In this document: positions 50,222 through 58,557 of the stretch, one piece after another
Layout of the letters: each line of letters starts with the position of its first letter
Position numbering within the stretch: the first letter of the stretch is position 1
From: CAVYEM01 sp963767635
Lineage (GTDB): Bacteria; Vulcanimicrobiota; Vulcanimicrobiia; Vulcanimicrobiales; Vulcanimicrobiaceae
Assembly (NCBI GenBank): GCA_963767635.1
Contig: CAVYEM010000001.1
Span: 2,046,001 to 2,110,000, forward strand
DNA: 64,000 bases
Reading direction: 5' to 3'
Position numbers and translations under genes: made by a program
The notes under the pieces: generated by a model
What the model was told of the DNA's origin: nothing
What the model saw: the letters and a program-made list of their open reading frames with translations, nothing else
The model's database searches: none

Positions 50222-51313
50222 TTAGAGTTCTTCGCTGCAGCGTATGATGCGCGTGGTGCCTCGCAGATCCCCGAGCGTTCGTACGCCCATGCCGAACATC
50301 GCGATGCGGAGTACTTCACGCAGCCGCCGCGCCAGATCGTTGGCTTCTTCGTAGCCGCACGCTGCAGCTCGCAAAAATGGTCCCGCGATTCCCACCAGGT
50401 CTGCCCCCAGCGCCAACGCCTTGACCGCGTCCAAGCCGTCCGTTCGAATGCCGCCGCTCGCAATGAGCGTCTTGTCCGGCGCAACGCGACGCGCTGCCCG
50501 CAAACATTCCGCCGTTGGATTGCCCCAGCCGGCAAACGCCGCCGCAGCTTCCGCGCGCCACGGCTCTTGGATGCGATAGCGTTCGACCTCGCTCCACGAC
50601 GTGCCGCCTGCGCCCGCTACGTCAACCGCCGCAACGCCCGCCGAAAAAAGCGCGCTTACGGCATCGGGCGCAATGCCCCAGCCGACCTCTTTGACGATCA
50701 CCGGCGTATCGAGACTTTCGCACAATTGCGCGATCTTGCGCAGCAGTCCGCCAAAACACGTGTCGCCTTCCGGCTGCAAAGCCTCCTGGATCGCATTGAG
50801 ATGCAGCACCAGCGCATCGGCTTGCAGCAGATCGATCAGCCGGCGCGCTTCATGGGTGCCATACCCTTTGTTGAGCTGAACCGCGCCGAGGTTGGCAAAA
50901 AGCAGCACATCGGGCGCGGCCTCCCGCACGTCAAACGTTTCGATCAGTTCAGGCCGCTCGATGAGCGCGCGCCCCGAGCCAAGCCCCATCGCCAACCCGT
51001 GCGCTTGCGCAACGCGCGCCAACCGGTGATTGATTTCACGCGCCGCCGGGGTGCCGCCGGTCATGCACGAGATCAATATCGGTGCCGGCAACGTGCGGCC
51101 GAACAGTGACAGAGCAGTGTCTACTTCGGCGAGGTCGAATTCGGGCAGCGCGCAGTGGATCAAACGATACGAGTCCAGGCCGCTGCGAACGCCTTTGGAA
51201 GCCACGTCGCGCTCGAGGTTGATCCGGACGTGATCGTCTTTGCGGGACGAAGTTCCGTTGAAAAACTCAGCGAGATCGCGTTGCAACGTAATACGCAACC
51301 TCTTCGAATTCAT
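50222..51313 (-). CDS. fni: Type 2 isopentenyl-diphosphate delta-isomerase (FMN)
   Basis: 363 residues as written. Family marks: SRKDDHVRINLERDV, LISCMTGGTPAAREIN, GLGSGRALIERPE, LVLHLNAIQEALQPEGDT (the Q-E-x-Q/L region), VIVKEVGWGI, DVAGAGGTSW and ASGGIRTDGLDAVKAL..DLVGIAGPFL. An FMN- and NADPH-dependent enzyme interconverting IPP and DMAPP. The ATG overlaps the prenyl synthase gene by 47 bases; a TTG at 51284-51286 would shorten this. Its place in the hopanoid operon indicates precursor supply. Confidence 0.92.
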   Translation of the reverse strand: MNSKRLRITLQRDLAEFFNGTSSRKDDHVRINLERDVASKGVRSGLDSYRLIHCALPEFDLAEVDTALSLFGRTLPAPILISCMTGGTPAAREINHRLARVAQAHGLAMGLGSGRALIERPELIETFDVREAAPDVLLFANLGAVQLNKGYGTHEARRLIDLLQADALVLHLNAIQEALQPEGDTCFGGLLRKIAQLCESLDTPVIVKEVGWGIAPDAVSALFSAGVAAVDVAGAGGTSWSEVERYRIQEPWRAEAAAAFAGWGNPTAECLRAARRVAPDKTLIASGGIRTDGLDAVKALALGADLVGIAGPFLRAAACGYEEANDLARRLREVLRIAMFGMGVRTLGDLRGTTRIIRCSEEL

Positions 51314-52226
51314 CCAGCGCGGCTTTCGCGATGCCGCAGCGCCCGGCCACTTCTACGGATTTGGCCGCGTACCGCTCCGCGGCGCGCTGCGTGAGCGTTT
51401 CGCTCCCAACTTCATCGAGCAACGATCGCAGCTTGGCGTGCGCGCTTTCTTTCTGCGCGCGGAACAACTCGCGCAGTCGCCTGCGCTGCAGCGCCGACAT
51501 GGCGCGCAAGCCTGCAACGACCGGAAAGGTCATTTTGTAGCGGGCTGCGTCCCCGGTGCTGGATTTTCCGGTCAGCGACGGATCACCGTACATACCCAGC
51601 CAATCATCGCGGATCTGAAACGCCGTTCCCAGCAGTCTGCCCGCGCGTCGAAAATCCACCGCCCTCCGCCCCGTTACGCCCGCCATCACGGCCCCGGATT
51701 CCAGACTGGCGCCTAGCAGCGAACCGGTTTTCGCGGCGACCATTCGCAGATACGCGCGCATGGTCGTATCCATGCGACCTTCCAATTCCAGATCGAGGGA
51801 CTGCCCCTCGATGACGGTCAAGCCGGCCCGCCCGATCGCGGCGATTGCGCGTAAGGCTCGGTCGGGATGAGTGCCATTTTGCGCGATCGATAAAAATGCC
51901 AGCGTCTGCATCGCATCGCCGGCATTGATCGCTTGCGGTGCCCCCCACAACGACCAAACCGTCTCGCGGCCGTGCCGCAAGCGGTCGCCGTCCTGAATAT
52001 CGTCGTGGACGAGCGTGAAGTTGTGGAACCACTCGATCGCCGCGGCAACCGGCAGCGCTGTCTGCGGATCGCGCTCGCAGGCCCTGCACGCCCAAAGACA
52101 TAGACTGGGGCGAATGAGTTTGCCGGTTTTGACCGTTTGGGCGCGGCCGGTTTGGTCGGCCCAACCCATGTGATAGGACACCATTTTGCCGGAAAGCCGG
52201 AACGGGTGAAGCGCGCGCTCCCGCAT
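51267..52226 (-). CDS. Polyprenyl (farnesyl/geranylgeranyl) diphosphate synthase
   Basis: 319 residues from the ATG at 52226. HPFRLSGKMVSYHMGWAD and GKLIRPSLCLWAC precede the first Asp motif VHDDIQDGDRLRHG (DDxxD without the two-residue insert of classical bacterial FPP synthases; Phe five residues before). The second Asp motif is FQIRDDWLGMYGD. The conserved frame continues upstream (EPLLLSRHRALISSF) without an ATG, GTG or TTG, so the true start is unclear. As first gene of the operon it probably supplies FPP for HpnC/HpnD; product length is not proven. Confidence 0.87.
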   Translation of the reverse strand: MRERALHPFRLSGKMVSYHMGWADQTGRAQTVKTGKLIRPSLCLWACRACERDPQTALPVAAAIEWFHNFTLVHDDIQDGDRLRHGRETVWSLWGAPQAINAGDAMQTLAFLSIAQNGTHPDRALRAIAAIGRAGLTVIEGQSLDLELEGRMDTTMRAYLRMVAAKTGSLLGASLESGAVMAGVTGRRAVDFRRAGRLLGTAFQIRDDWLGMYGDPSLTGKSSTGDAARYKMTFPVVAGLRAMSALQRRRLRELFRAQKESAHAKLRSLLDEVGSETLTQRAAERYAAKSVEVAGRCGIAKAALDEFEEVAYYVATRSR

Positions 52227-52548
52227 GAATGAACTGATGAGGGCGCGGTGACGGCTCAGGAGCAGCGGCTCGACGTCTGCGCCGCCCGGCCGGCGTTCTA
52301 TTGTGGTCCGCGCACAGCGGCTCGAATTCGAGTCTATTGCAAGCTCCTACTGAAGTGAAAATTCCTCGTCCCCGTCGGCCTCCAGCGGTTTCGAAGGCGC
52401 CGGAGAATTTTTATCTGTTGGGTATGGTTTCCCGGCGCGTGGCGACCCTACACTGTGGGTGCATAAGCGCTTGGCTGCGTCGCTTCCGGATGCCTTGTCG
52501 GATGCGCAGAATGGATGGCTAAGTGCGGCGACGCAATACCAGCCGCGT
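52227..52548. other. Divergent promoter region of the hopanoid locus
   Basis: 322 bases between the prenyl synthase ATG and the hpnK ATG. The first fifty or so bases may encode the N-terminus of the prenyl synthase (see that entry). The rest must carry the promoters of both hopanoid transcription units. I see no convincing -35/-10 pair, operator palindrome or RNA gene. Confidence 0.4.
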
Positions 52549-53413
52549 ATGCGGGCGCTGATCGTTACGGCGGACGATTTTGGTTTAGATCGCGCCGTCA
52601 ACGAAGCGATCGAAGCCGGACATCGCCGCGGCATCCTCTCCACCGCGAGCCTGATGGTCGCAGCTCCGGCGACGGACGATGCCGTCGCGCGTGCGCATGC
52701 GTTGCCCTCGCTCCGAGTAGGCTTGCACGTCGTGCTGGTCAACGGGCAATCGAAACTCCCGCCGGAACGCATCCCGGATGTCGTGGACGGGAGCGGCCGA
52801 TTTGCCTCGAACCTCTTCGCAGCGGGGGTGCGCTATTTTTTTCTGCCGCGCGTTCGTGCGCAGGCTCGAGGAAGAAATTCGCGCGCAGTTCCAAGCCTTT
52901 GCCGCCACGGGGATCCCGCTCGACCACGTCAACGCGCAGAATCATCTGCACGTCCATCCTACCGTCCTCTCGCTCATTATCAAGGTTGGCCGCGAATTCG
53001 ACGTTCGATCCATTCGCATTCCGTACGAACCGTTTTGGCCTACGTGGCGCGCAACGCGAACCGATTTTTTCGCGCGGCTTTGGAACGCCGTGTTTCTGGC
53101 TCCATGGCTTACGCTGATGCGCTTGCGGCTGCGCCGAGCCGGAATATCGAGCAACAACTGCGTGATCGGTATGCACGACACCGGACGCATGACGGCGTCC
53201 CTGGTCCGCGCGTTCGTTCAGCATCTGCCAAACGGGGTTTGCGAACTCTACGTGCATCCGGCGACGCACGCCTGGCCCGGCGCCTTTCCGCCCACGTATG
53301 ATTTTGCCGGAGAGTTCCAAGCGCTCATCGACCCGAGCGTTCTACAAACCGTTCGCGCTTCCGGAATCAAACCGATCACGTTCACGGAGCTCGCGCGTGC
53401 GCATGGCGGTTGA
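52549..53413 (+). pseudogene. hpnK: Hopanoid glucosamine deacetylase HpnK, frameshifted
   Basis: YdjC/ChbG-type deacetylase. The ATG at 52549 gives RALIVTADDFGLDRAVNEAIEAGHRRGILSTASLMV (the DD metal motif), continuing to VRYFFLPRVRAQ. At about 52864 sense moves to the next frame: LEEEIRAQFQAFAATGIPLDHVNAQNHLHVHPTV (the H-x-H metal ligands) to the stop at 53413. Deleting one g (caggctc to cagctc) restores AQLEEEIRAQF. HpnK removes acetyl from the GlcNAc head group added by HpnI. With the frame repaired, about 288 residues. Either an error or a recent mutation, since everything else is well conserved. Confidence 0.85.
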
Positions 53414-54557
53414 CGCGCGCGGCATCGCCGCGGGCGCCGCCTTCGTCGCGGCCGCTGCTGGAATTCTCTACACCGCGCTGGCGATCACGCGTGTGCGCCG
53501 ATTTCGAGCGAGTATGAAGCAGCCGCGCGCTATTTTTATGCCGCCCGTCACGATTCTGAAACCGCTGCACGGACGCGAAGACGGCCTCTACGCCAACTTG
53601 AGTTCGTTCTGCAGTCAGGCATATCCGCAATTCCAAGTCGTCTTCGGCGCGGCCGATCCGAACGATCCGGCGCTCGAGGTAGCGCGGCGCGTGCAGCGCA
53701 GTCACCCCGACTGCGACATCGAAGTGCTCGCCGGCATGGCGAAGATCGCGGCGAATCCGAAGATCGGCAACGTCATGGGAATGGCGCAACGCGCGAAGCA
53801 TCGGCTCATCGTGGTTGCGGACAGCGACATCCGCGTGGGCCGCCACTATTTGGCCGCGCTGGCGTCGTGCTTCTCAGACGCGCGCGTAGGCGCTGCAACG
53901 TGCGTCTACGGCGGCGTGCCCGACGCGAAGCCGGCATCGCGGCTAGGCGCGATGTTCGTCAACGATCACTTCGCACCGTCGGTGCTCGTCGCGCTCGCGC
54001 TCGAACCGCTGACGTTTTGCTTCGGGGCCACCATGGCGGTCCGCCGCGACGTGCTCGTGCGGATCGGCGGATTCGAAGTTCTTGCCGATCATTTGGGCGA
54101 CGATTATCGCTTAGGGAAACTCGTCGCGCGCGCCGGATATCGCGTCGCGCTCTGTCCGTACGTCGTGCGCACGAGCGTGTCCGAGCCTAGCATGCGCTCG
54201 TTGTGGCTGCACGAAGTGCGCTGGGCGCGCACGATTCGCTCGGTGCGGGCGCCCGGCTACGCCGGTTCGGTCGTAATCTACGCATCCGCGTTTGCGATGA
54301 TGTTTGCCGCGCTGTCGCGTTCGAAGTACGCGGCTGTAGCGGTAGCCGCCTTCTCGGCTGCCCTACGCGCCGCACTGCACCTAGAGGCGCAAAAGACTTT
54401 CGCACCCGAGGGGCGGGCCACACTATGGCTCATTCCGGTGCGAGACGCCCTAAGCGTTGGGGTCTGGTGTGCCGGCTTCTTGGGACGCAATGTGACTTGG
54501 CGCGGGGACCCCTACTGCGTGAACGGCGACGGGCGCATGGATCCGGTCCCATCCTAA
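53403..54557 (+). CDS. hpnI: Hopanoid N-acetylglucosaminyl transferase HpnI
   Basis: 384 residues from the ATG at 53403 (overlapping hpnK by 11 bases). A GT2-family enzyme: an N-terminal membrane helix (AAGAAFVAAAAGILYTALA), PPVTILKPLHGREDGLYANLSSFC, VVADSDIRVGRHYL (the DxD-type site), ATCVYGGVPD, FCFGATMAVRRDVLVRIGG, DHLGDDYRLGKLV and a membrane-associated C-terminus with RWARTIR (QxxRW-like). It transfers GlcNAc to bacteriohopanetetrol before HpnK deacetylation. No hpnJ follows. Confidence 0.92.
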   Translation: MAVDARGIAAGAAFVAAAAGILYTALAITRVRRFRASMKQPRAIFMPPVTILKPLHGREDGLYANLSSFCSQAYPQFQVVFGAADPNDPALEVARRVQRSHPDCDIEVLAGMAKIAANPKIGNVMGMAQRAKHRLIVVADSDIRVGRHYLAALASCFSDARVGAATCVYGGVPDAKPASRLGAMFVNDHFAPSVLVALALEPLTFCFGATMAVRRDVLVRIGGFEVLADHLGDDYRLGKLVARAGYRVALCPYVVRTSVSEPSMRSLWLHEVRWARTIRSVRAPGYAGSVVIYASAFAMMFAALSRSKYAAVAVAAFSAALRAALHLEAQKTFAPEGRATLWLIPVRDALSVGVWCAGFLGRNVTWRGDPYCVNGDGRMDPVPS

Positions 54558-54662
54558 TGTAACGATTCTGTATACCGTTAGGGCGATGGACCTAACCCAA
54601 GCGCAAGTTGCGCGTTTGAACGCCGATAGTTTACGGTGAATGGGGAAAACAAAGGAGCGGAC

Positions 54663-54827
54663 ATGAACGACCGCACGCTGATCGCGCTGGACGCGGATGA
54701 CTCGTACTTCAACGACTGGATGATCGACTTGTTCAGTCTGGAACGCTTCGCCTCCGATCGTTGGAATGAGAAAATGTGGACGGGCATCAAACCGACCTAC
54801 GCCTCGCTGTTGATCCGGGAAAACTAA
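54663..54827 (+). CDS. 54-residue acidic orphan protein
   Basis: ATG at 54663 preceded by AAAGGAG with ideal spacing; an ATG nine codons upstream lacks this. The protein (NDRTLIALDADDSYFNDWMIDLFSLER..RWNEKMWTGIKPTYASLLIREN) is acidic and aromatic-rich, without Cys, signal or membrane segment. I do not recognise it. The excellent ribosome-binding site and its position in an otherwise free gap between hpnI and fumC suggest that it is expressed. It may be lineage-specific. Confidence 0.55.
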   Translation: MNDRTLIALDADDSYFNDWMIDLFSLERFASDRWNEKMWTGIKPTYASLLIREN

Positions 54828-54839
54828 GCGGGCATACGT

Positions 54840-56270
54840 CTATTTAGGGTATGTCATCTCTTTGGGCACGACGTACCGCTCGAATTCTTCTTCGCTGACG
54901 TAACCCAGGCTCGCGGCCGCATGTTTGAGCGTCGTCTTGTGATGATGCGCATGCTTGGCGATTTCAGCCGCTTTGTCGTATCCGATTTTCGGCGAGAGCG
55001 CGGTGACGGTCATCAGCGACTCTCCCAGATACTTGCCGATGGTCTCTTCGTTGGCTTGTAAGCCTTGCACCGCGTGCTCGCGGAACATCGTGCATGTATC
55101 GCGCAATAGCGTGCAAGAGTGCAAGAAGTTGTAAATCATTACCGGGTTGAAGACGTTCAGTTCGAAGTTGCCCTGCGAGGCGCCGAAACTGATGGCGAGA
55201 TCGTTACCGTAGACCTGCGCGACGACCATCGTCATCGCTTCCGACTGCGTCGGGTTCACCTTGCCGGGCATGATCGACGAGCCCGGTTCGTTTTCCGGCA
55301 GCACCAGCTCGCCGATGCCGGCACGTGGCCCTGACGCCAGCCAGCGGATGTCGTTGGCAATTTTCATGAGCGCGGCAGCCAGCGTCTTGAGCGCGCCCGA
55401 GGCAAACACGAAATCGTCGTGCGAGGCCAGCGCGGTAAACTTGTTGGGATGCGAGCGGAACGGCAACCCCGTCAATTCCGCGATCTTCGCGGAAGCGCGC
55501 CGCGCGAATTCCGGATGCGCGTTCAAACCCGTGCCGACGGCGGTGCCTCCGATAGCGAGATCGTACAGCGGATCCAACGCAGCGCGGCACGCGGCGATCG
55601 CACGATCGAGCTGCGTGGCATAGCCGGAAAATTCTTGGCCGAGCGTCAGCGGCGTGGCGTCCTGCAGATGCGTGCGCCCGACTTTGACGATCTCGTTCCA
55701 CGCTTGCGCCTTTTGTCCGAGCGCGTCGCGCAATTTTTCGACGGCAGGCAGCATGCCGACCATTGCCTCCGCGGCCGCCATGTGCATCGCGGTCGGAAAC
55801 GTGTCGTTGGAGGATTGCGACATGTTGACGTGATCGTTGGGATGGATCGGCTTTTTGCTGCCCATTTGGCCGCCGGCCATCTCGATCGCGCGGTTGGAGA
55901 TCACTTCGTTCACGTTCATGTTCGTCTGCGTGCCGGAGCCGGTCTGCCACACGCGCAACGGAAAGTGGGAGTCCAGTTTCCCCGCGATAACTTCGTCCGC
56001 CGCGGCGACAATGAGTTTGGTCTTCTCCTCGTCGAGCTTGCCGAGATCGTGGTTGACCAGGGCGGCGGCCTTTTTGAGAAGCGCCATCGCTTTGATAACT
56101 TGAAGCGGCATAACGTCGCGCGGCGCAGCGCCGTCTCCGATGTCGAAGTGAATGAGCGAGCGCGCGGACTGGGCCCCATAATACTTGTCGGCCGGCACTT
56201 GGATCTGGCCCATCGAGTCGGACTCGATGCGCGTACCGGCACGGTTCGCCGGAAGGTTGGTCGTTGTCAT
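54840..56270 (-). CDS. fumC: Class II fumarate hydratase
   Basis: 476 residues from the ATG at 56268-56270. It starts with RIESDSMGQIQVPADKYYGAQSARS; active-site regions are VWQTGSGTQTNMNVNEV, HPNDHVNMSQSSNDTFPTAMH, GRTHLQDATPLTLGQEF and the signature GSSIMPGKVNPTQ. It interconverts fumarate and malate in the TCA cycle and is oxygen-stable, having no Fe-S cluster. Full length. Distinguished from aspartase and argininosuccinate lyase by GTGLNAHPEF and the C-terminal LMTVTALSPKIGYDKAAEIAK. Confidence 0.95.
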   Translation of the reverse strand: MTTTNLPANRAGTRIESDSMGQIQVPADKYYGAQSARSLIHFDIGDGAAPRDVMPLQVIKAMALLKKAAALVNHDLGKLDEEKTKLIVAAADEVIAGKLDSHFPLRVWQTGSGTQTNMNVNEVISNRAIEMAGGQMGSKKPIHPNDHVNMSQSSNDTFPTAMHMAAAEAMVGMLPAVEKLRDALGQKAQAWNEIVKVGRTHLQDATPLTLGQEFSGYATQLDRAIAACRAALDPLYDLAIGGTAVGTGLNAHPEFARRASAKIAELTGLPFRSHPNKFTALASHDDFVFASGALKTLAAALMKIANDIRWLASGPRAGIGELVLPENEPGSSIMPGKVNPTQSEAMTMVVAQVYGNDLAISFGASQGNFELNVFNPVMIYNFLHSCTLLRDTCTMFREHAVQGLQANEETIGKYLGESLMTVTALSPKIGYDKAAEIAKHAHHHKTTLKHAAASLGYVSEEEFERYVVPKEMTYPK

Positions 56271-56379
56271 GGTTTGCCTATCTTCGCTCGCTGCGGCGAT
56301 CTTTGCCCGGATAAATGTCTGAAGCGCAGGGCTGCTGAAGGCTTGGCCCCGGACGGAGAGCACTCGTCTACCCGAAGTA

Positions 56380-56667
56380 TCAATCTTCGGTGGGCGCGCT
56401 TTGCGTGTTCTTCCGTTGCTGTGAGAGTTTCACCCATTCGGCCCGGTCATCTATCGGCTCCAATAGCTGCTTCCCACCGTCATTAAACGTCGATTTGCAA
56501 TGGCTGCACTTCCATTGACGAAATCGATCGTCGATGACGCAACCGCCGAGTGCGATATCGCCGCGCTCTTGAGCCTGTGCCATTTCGGGTCCCGGCATCC
56601 CATACGCCAGCGGAAGTACGTGGTGACTTGCGCACTTGGGGCACGTCGGCGGCTTTTTATCTGTCAT
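56380..56667 (-). CDS. Small zinc-ribbon protein
   Basis: 95 residues from the ATG at 56665-56667. Two Cys pairs, CPKCASHHV near the start and CSHCKSTF about 42 residues later, form a zinc ribbon. The intervening part (YGMPGPEMAQAQERGDIALGGCVIDD) matches a widespread short family seen in many bacteria, often with the phrase YG.P. No function known. It lies downstream of the SprT-like gene on the same strand. Confidence 0.75.
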   Translation of the reverse strand: MTDKKPPTCPKCASHHVLPLAYGMPGPEMAQAQERGDIALGGCVIDDRFRQWKCSHCKSTFNDGGKQLLEPIDDRAEWVKLSQQRKNTQSAPTED

Positions 56668-56698
56668 AGTTTGATTTCCATTTCCGGCGCGGCGCTTC

Positions 56699-57262
56699 TT
56701 ACAGCCGGCCTCTGAACGCCGCACGGCCCGTCGTAACGCCGACTTCGCGGGTTTGTACGACTTCGATCACCGTGAGCGGAAAGCGCGCGTCGTATCCGCG
56801 CTTGCTGCAGCGCCCACAGCTCATGGCGGCGGCGGGCAGGCGCCGGCGGAGCAGTTCAAGCGTGCACTTTTCGCATCGCAGGATGTAGCGTTTGCCGCTC
56901 TCGTTGTACGGTTTGACGTTTCCGAGGTCGTGATAGATCGATGCCATCCCGCACTCGCGCATCTTCTTGCGAAATGCAGCGCCGTGGCCCGTGTCGCCCG
57001 TGCGGTCGTACAGCCACGCGTGGATCATCTCGTGGAGCAGCGTTTCGCGCAGCGCCTGCGGCTGCTCCCGGAAGTGCTTGGGAGAGAGCTCGATGAGCAG
57101 CGGGCGTTCGCTGTACGTGATCCTTCCGGCGGAGTTTGAAAAGCGCGCATTGTACCGGATGCGGCAGACGGGGACCTCGCCGTTGAAATGGTAGTTGTTG
57201 AGTTCGGCAAAAAGCAGCTGGAGATCGGTTTCCGACGGCAGCACGAAGAGTTTGTTCGGCAC
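56699..57262 (-). CDS. SprT-like zinc metalloprotease-domain protein
   Basis: 187 residues. The metal motif LLHEMIHAWLY (HExxH) is near residue 77, with the third His in GDTGHGAAFRKKMRECG. A C-terminal zinc ribbon (LRCEKC and SCGRCSKRGYD) follows, as in SprT/Spartan proteins. The start PSETDLQLLFAELNNYHFNGEVP is the family's N-terminus. Eukaryotic Spartan degrades DNA-protein crosslinks; the bacterial role is unproven. Divergent from the TPR gene at 57280. Confidence 0.85.
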   Translation of the reverse strand: MPNKLFVLPSETDLQLLFAELNNYHFNGEVPVCRIRYNARFSNSAGRITYSERPLLIELSPKHFREQPQALRETLLHEMIHAWLYDRTGDTGHGAAFRKKMRECGMASIYHDLGNVKPYNESGKRYILRCEKCTLELLRRRLPAAAMSCGRCSKRGYDARFPLTVIEVVQTREVGVTTGRAAFRGRL

Positions 57263-57279
57263 GCGTCCAAACGAGTCTT

Positions 57280-57714
57280 GTGCGCCAGCCTGTACAGCGC
57301 GGTCTTCCTCCGCGCGCGTATCTGCCCATCGTCGCCGTCGTCGCCGCCGTTTTCCTGGGGCTCATGGCGTGGCTCGTGCACGCAGGCTTTACCACGGGCG
57401 GTTCGGTTTTCGGAAACGGAACGGGAGCGAGCAATCGCGCAGGCGTTCCAAGCGCGGCTCCGCCGGCGGTCAGCGTCGAGGGCGGCGGTCCGCCGGCCGG
57501 CGTGCAGGTGCAGCTGCAGGAGCTGCGCACGCGCATCGCGCGCAATCCGCGGGACGACGTCGCGCTCACGCAACTGGGCGACATGTATTTAGCGGTCGGA
57601 AAATACACGCAAGCTATTCCGTACTATCGCCGCGCCTTGGCGGTGAATCCGAGCAACGTTGCGGCGAAGGAAGGCTTGGGCGAGGCGCAAAGCGGATTGC
57701 GAAGCGCTCAATGA
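57280..57714 (+). CDS. Membrane-anchored TPR protein
   Basis: 144 residues. One membrane helix at about residues 15-36 (PIVAVVAAVFLGLMAWLVHAGF), a glycine/proline-rich linker with GVPSAAPPAVSVEGGGPPAG, and about one and a half tetratricopeptide repeats (NPRDDVALTQLGDMYLAVGKYTQAIPYYRRALAVNPSNVAAKEGLGEA). It resembles the CcmH/NrfG C-terminal type in layout. The stop overlaps the first DppA-type gene by four bases (ATGA), so it is likely co-expressed and may anchor or scaffold something at the membrane. Confidence 0.7.
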   Translation: MRQPVQRGLPPRAYLPIVAVVAAVFLGLMAWLVHAGFTTGGSVFGNGTGASNRAGVPSAAPPAVSVEGGGPPAGVQVQLQELRTRIARNPRDDVALTQLGDMYLAVGKYTQAIPYYRRALAVNPSNVAAKEGLGEAQSGLRSAQ

Positions 57715-58544
57715 AGCTCTACGTTTCCTGCGACATGGAAGGCACCGCCGGCGTGTGCAGCTGGATGCAGTGCGATCCGTCCAACGCGCGCGAGTATCCG
57801 ATCTATCGCCGCTACATGTCCCAAGAAGTGCGCGCGGCCATCGACGGCGCGCGCAGCGCGGGCGTGACGGACGTCTTGGTCAACGACTCGCATTGGGACA
57901 TGCGAAACCTGCTCTGGGACGAGCTGCCGCACGACGTGCGCGTACTCAGCGGGTCGCGCAAGCCGTTTTCGATGACGCAAGGGCTGGACGGCGGGTACGC
58001 CGGCGCATTTTTTACCGGCTATCACGCCAAGGTCGGCGACGAAAACGGCGTGCTCGCGCACACCTATACCGCGGAAACGCTCTACGAAGTCCGCATCAAC
58101 GGCGTGCCGTGCAGCGAAGCGCTGTTGAACGCGGCCATGGCGGGATGTCACGGCATTCCGTTGCTGCTGGTGAGCGGCGACCGCGTCGTCGTCGAACACG
58201 TTCAAGCGCACATGCCATGGGTCACCGGCGTTGTCGTGAAGGAAGGCATCGGACACTATTCGACCAACTCGATGACGCCCGTTGCCGCCCAGGCGTTGCT
58301 GCGGGATGCCGCAGCGGAAGCGATTCGCAGTGCCGCCTCCGCCCGGCCGTTCACCTTCGAATCCCCGGTTACGATGGAGTTGGATACGGCGCGCGTCGAG
58401 CAGGCCGACTACATCGAGCTCATGCCGGGCTTCACGCGCATAGCCGGGCGAACGCTGCGCTTCGTGCATGCGGACTTCCGCGTCGTCTTTCGAGCGTTCG
58501 TCGCGGCGTTTCGCCTCGGCGGCGCGGCGAGCGCGATCGCCTGA
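57711..58544 (+). CDS. DppA-type D-aminopeptidase (M55), copy 1
   Basis: 277 residues. M55 marks: KLYVSCDMEGTAGVCSW (the metal Asp and Glu in SCDMEG), DVLVNDSHWDMRNL (D and H), FFTGYHAKVGD (H), HTYTAETLYEVRINGVPCSEALLNA and a C-terminal VEQADYIELMPG. The family forms decameric zinc peptidases cutting D-amino acid peptides, which suggests use of peptidoglycan fragments. Cytoplasmic, no signal peptide. Followed after 13 bases by a close paralogue. Confidence 0.93.
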   Translation: MKLYVSCDMEGTAGVCSWMQCDPSNAREYPIYRRYMSQEVRAAIDGARSAGVTDVLVNDSHWDMRNLLWDELPHDVRVLSGSRKPFSMTQGLDGGYAGAFFTGYHAKVGDENGVLAHTYTAETLYEVRINGVPCSEALLNAAMAGCHGIPLLLVSGDRVVVEHVQAHMPWVTGVVVKEGIGHYSTNSMTPVAAQALLRDAAAEAIRSAASARPFTFESPVTMELDTARVEQADYIELMPGFTRIAGRTLRFVHADFRVVFRAFVAAFRLGGAASAIA

Positions 58545-58557
58545 GCGCCCAACTACA

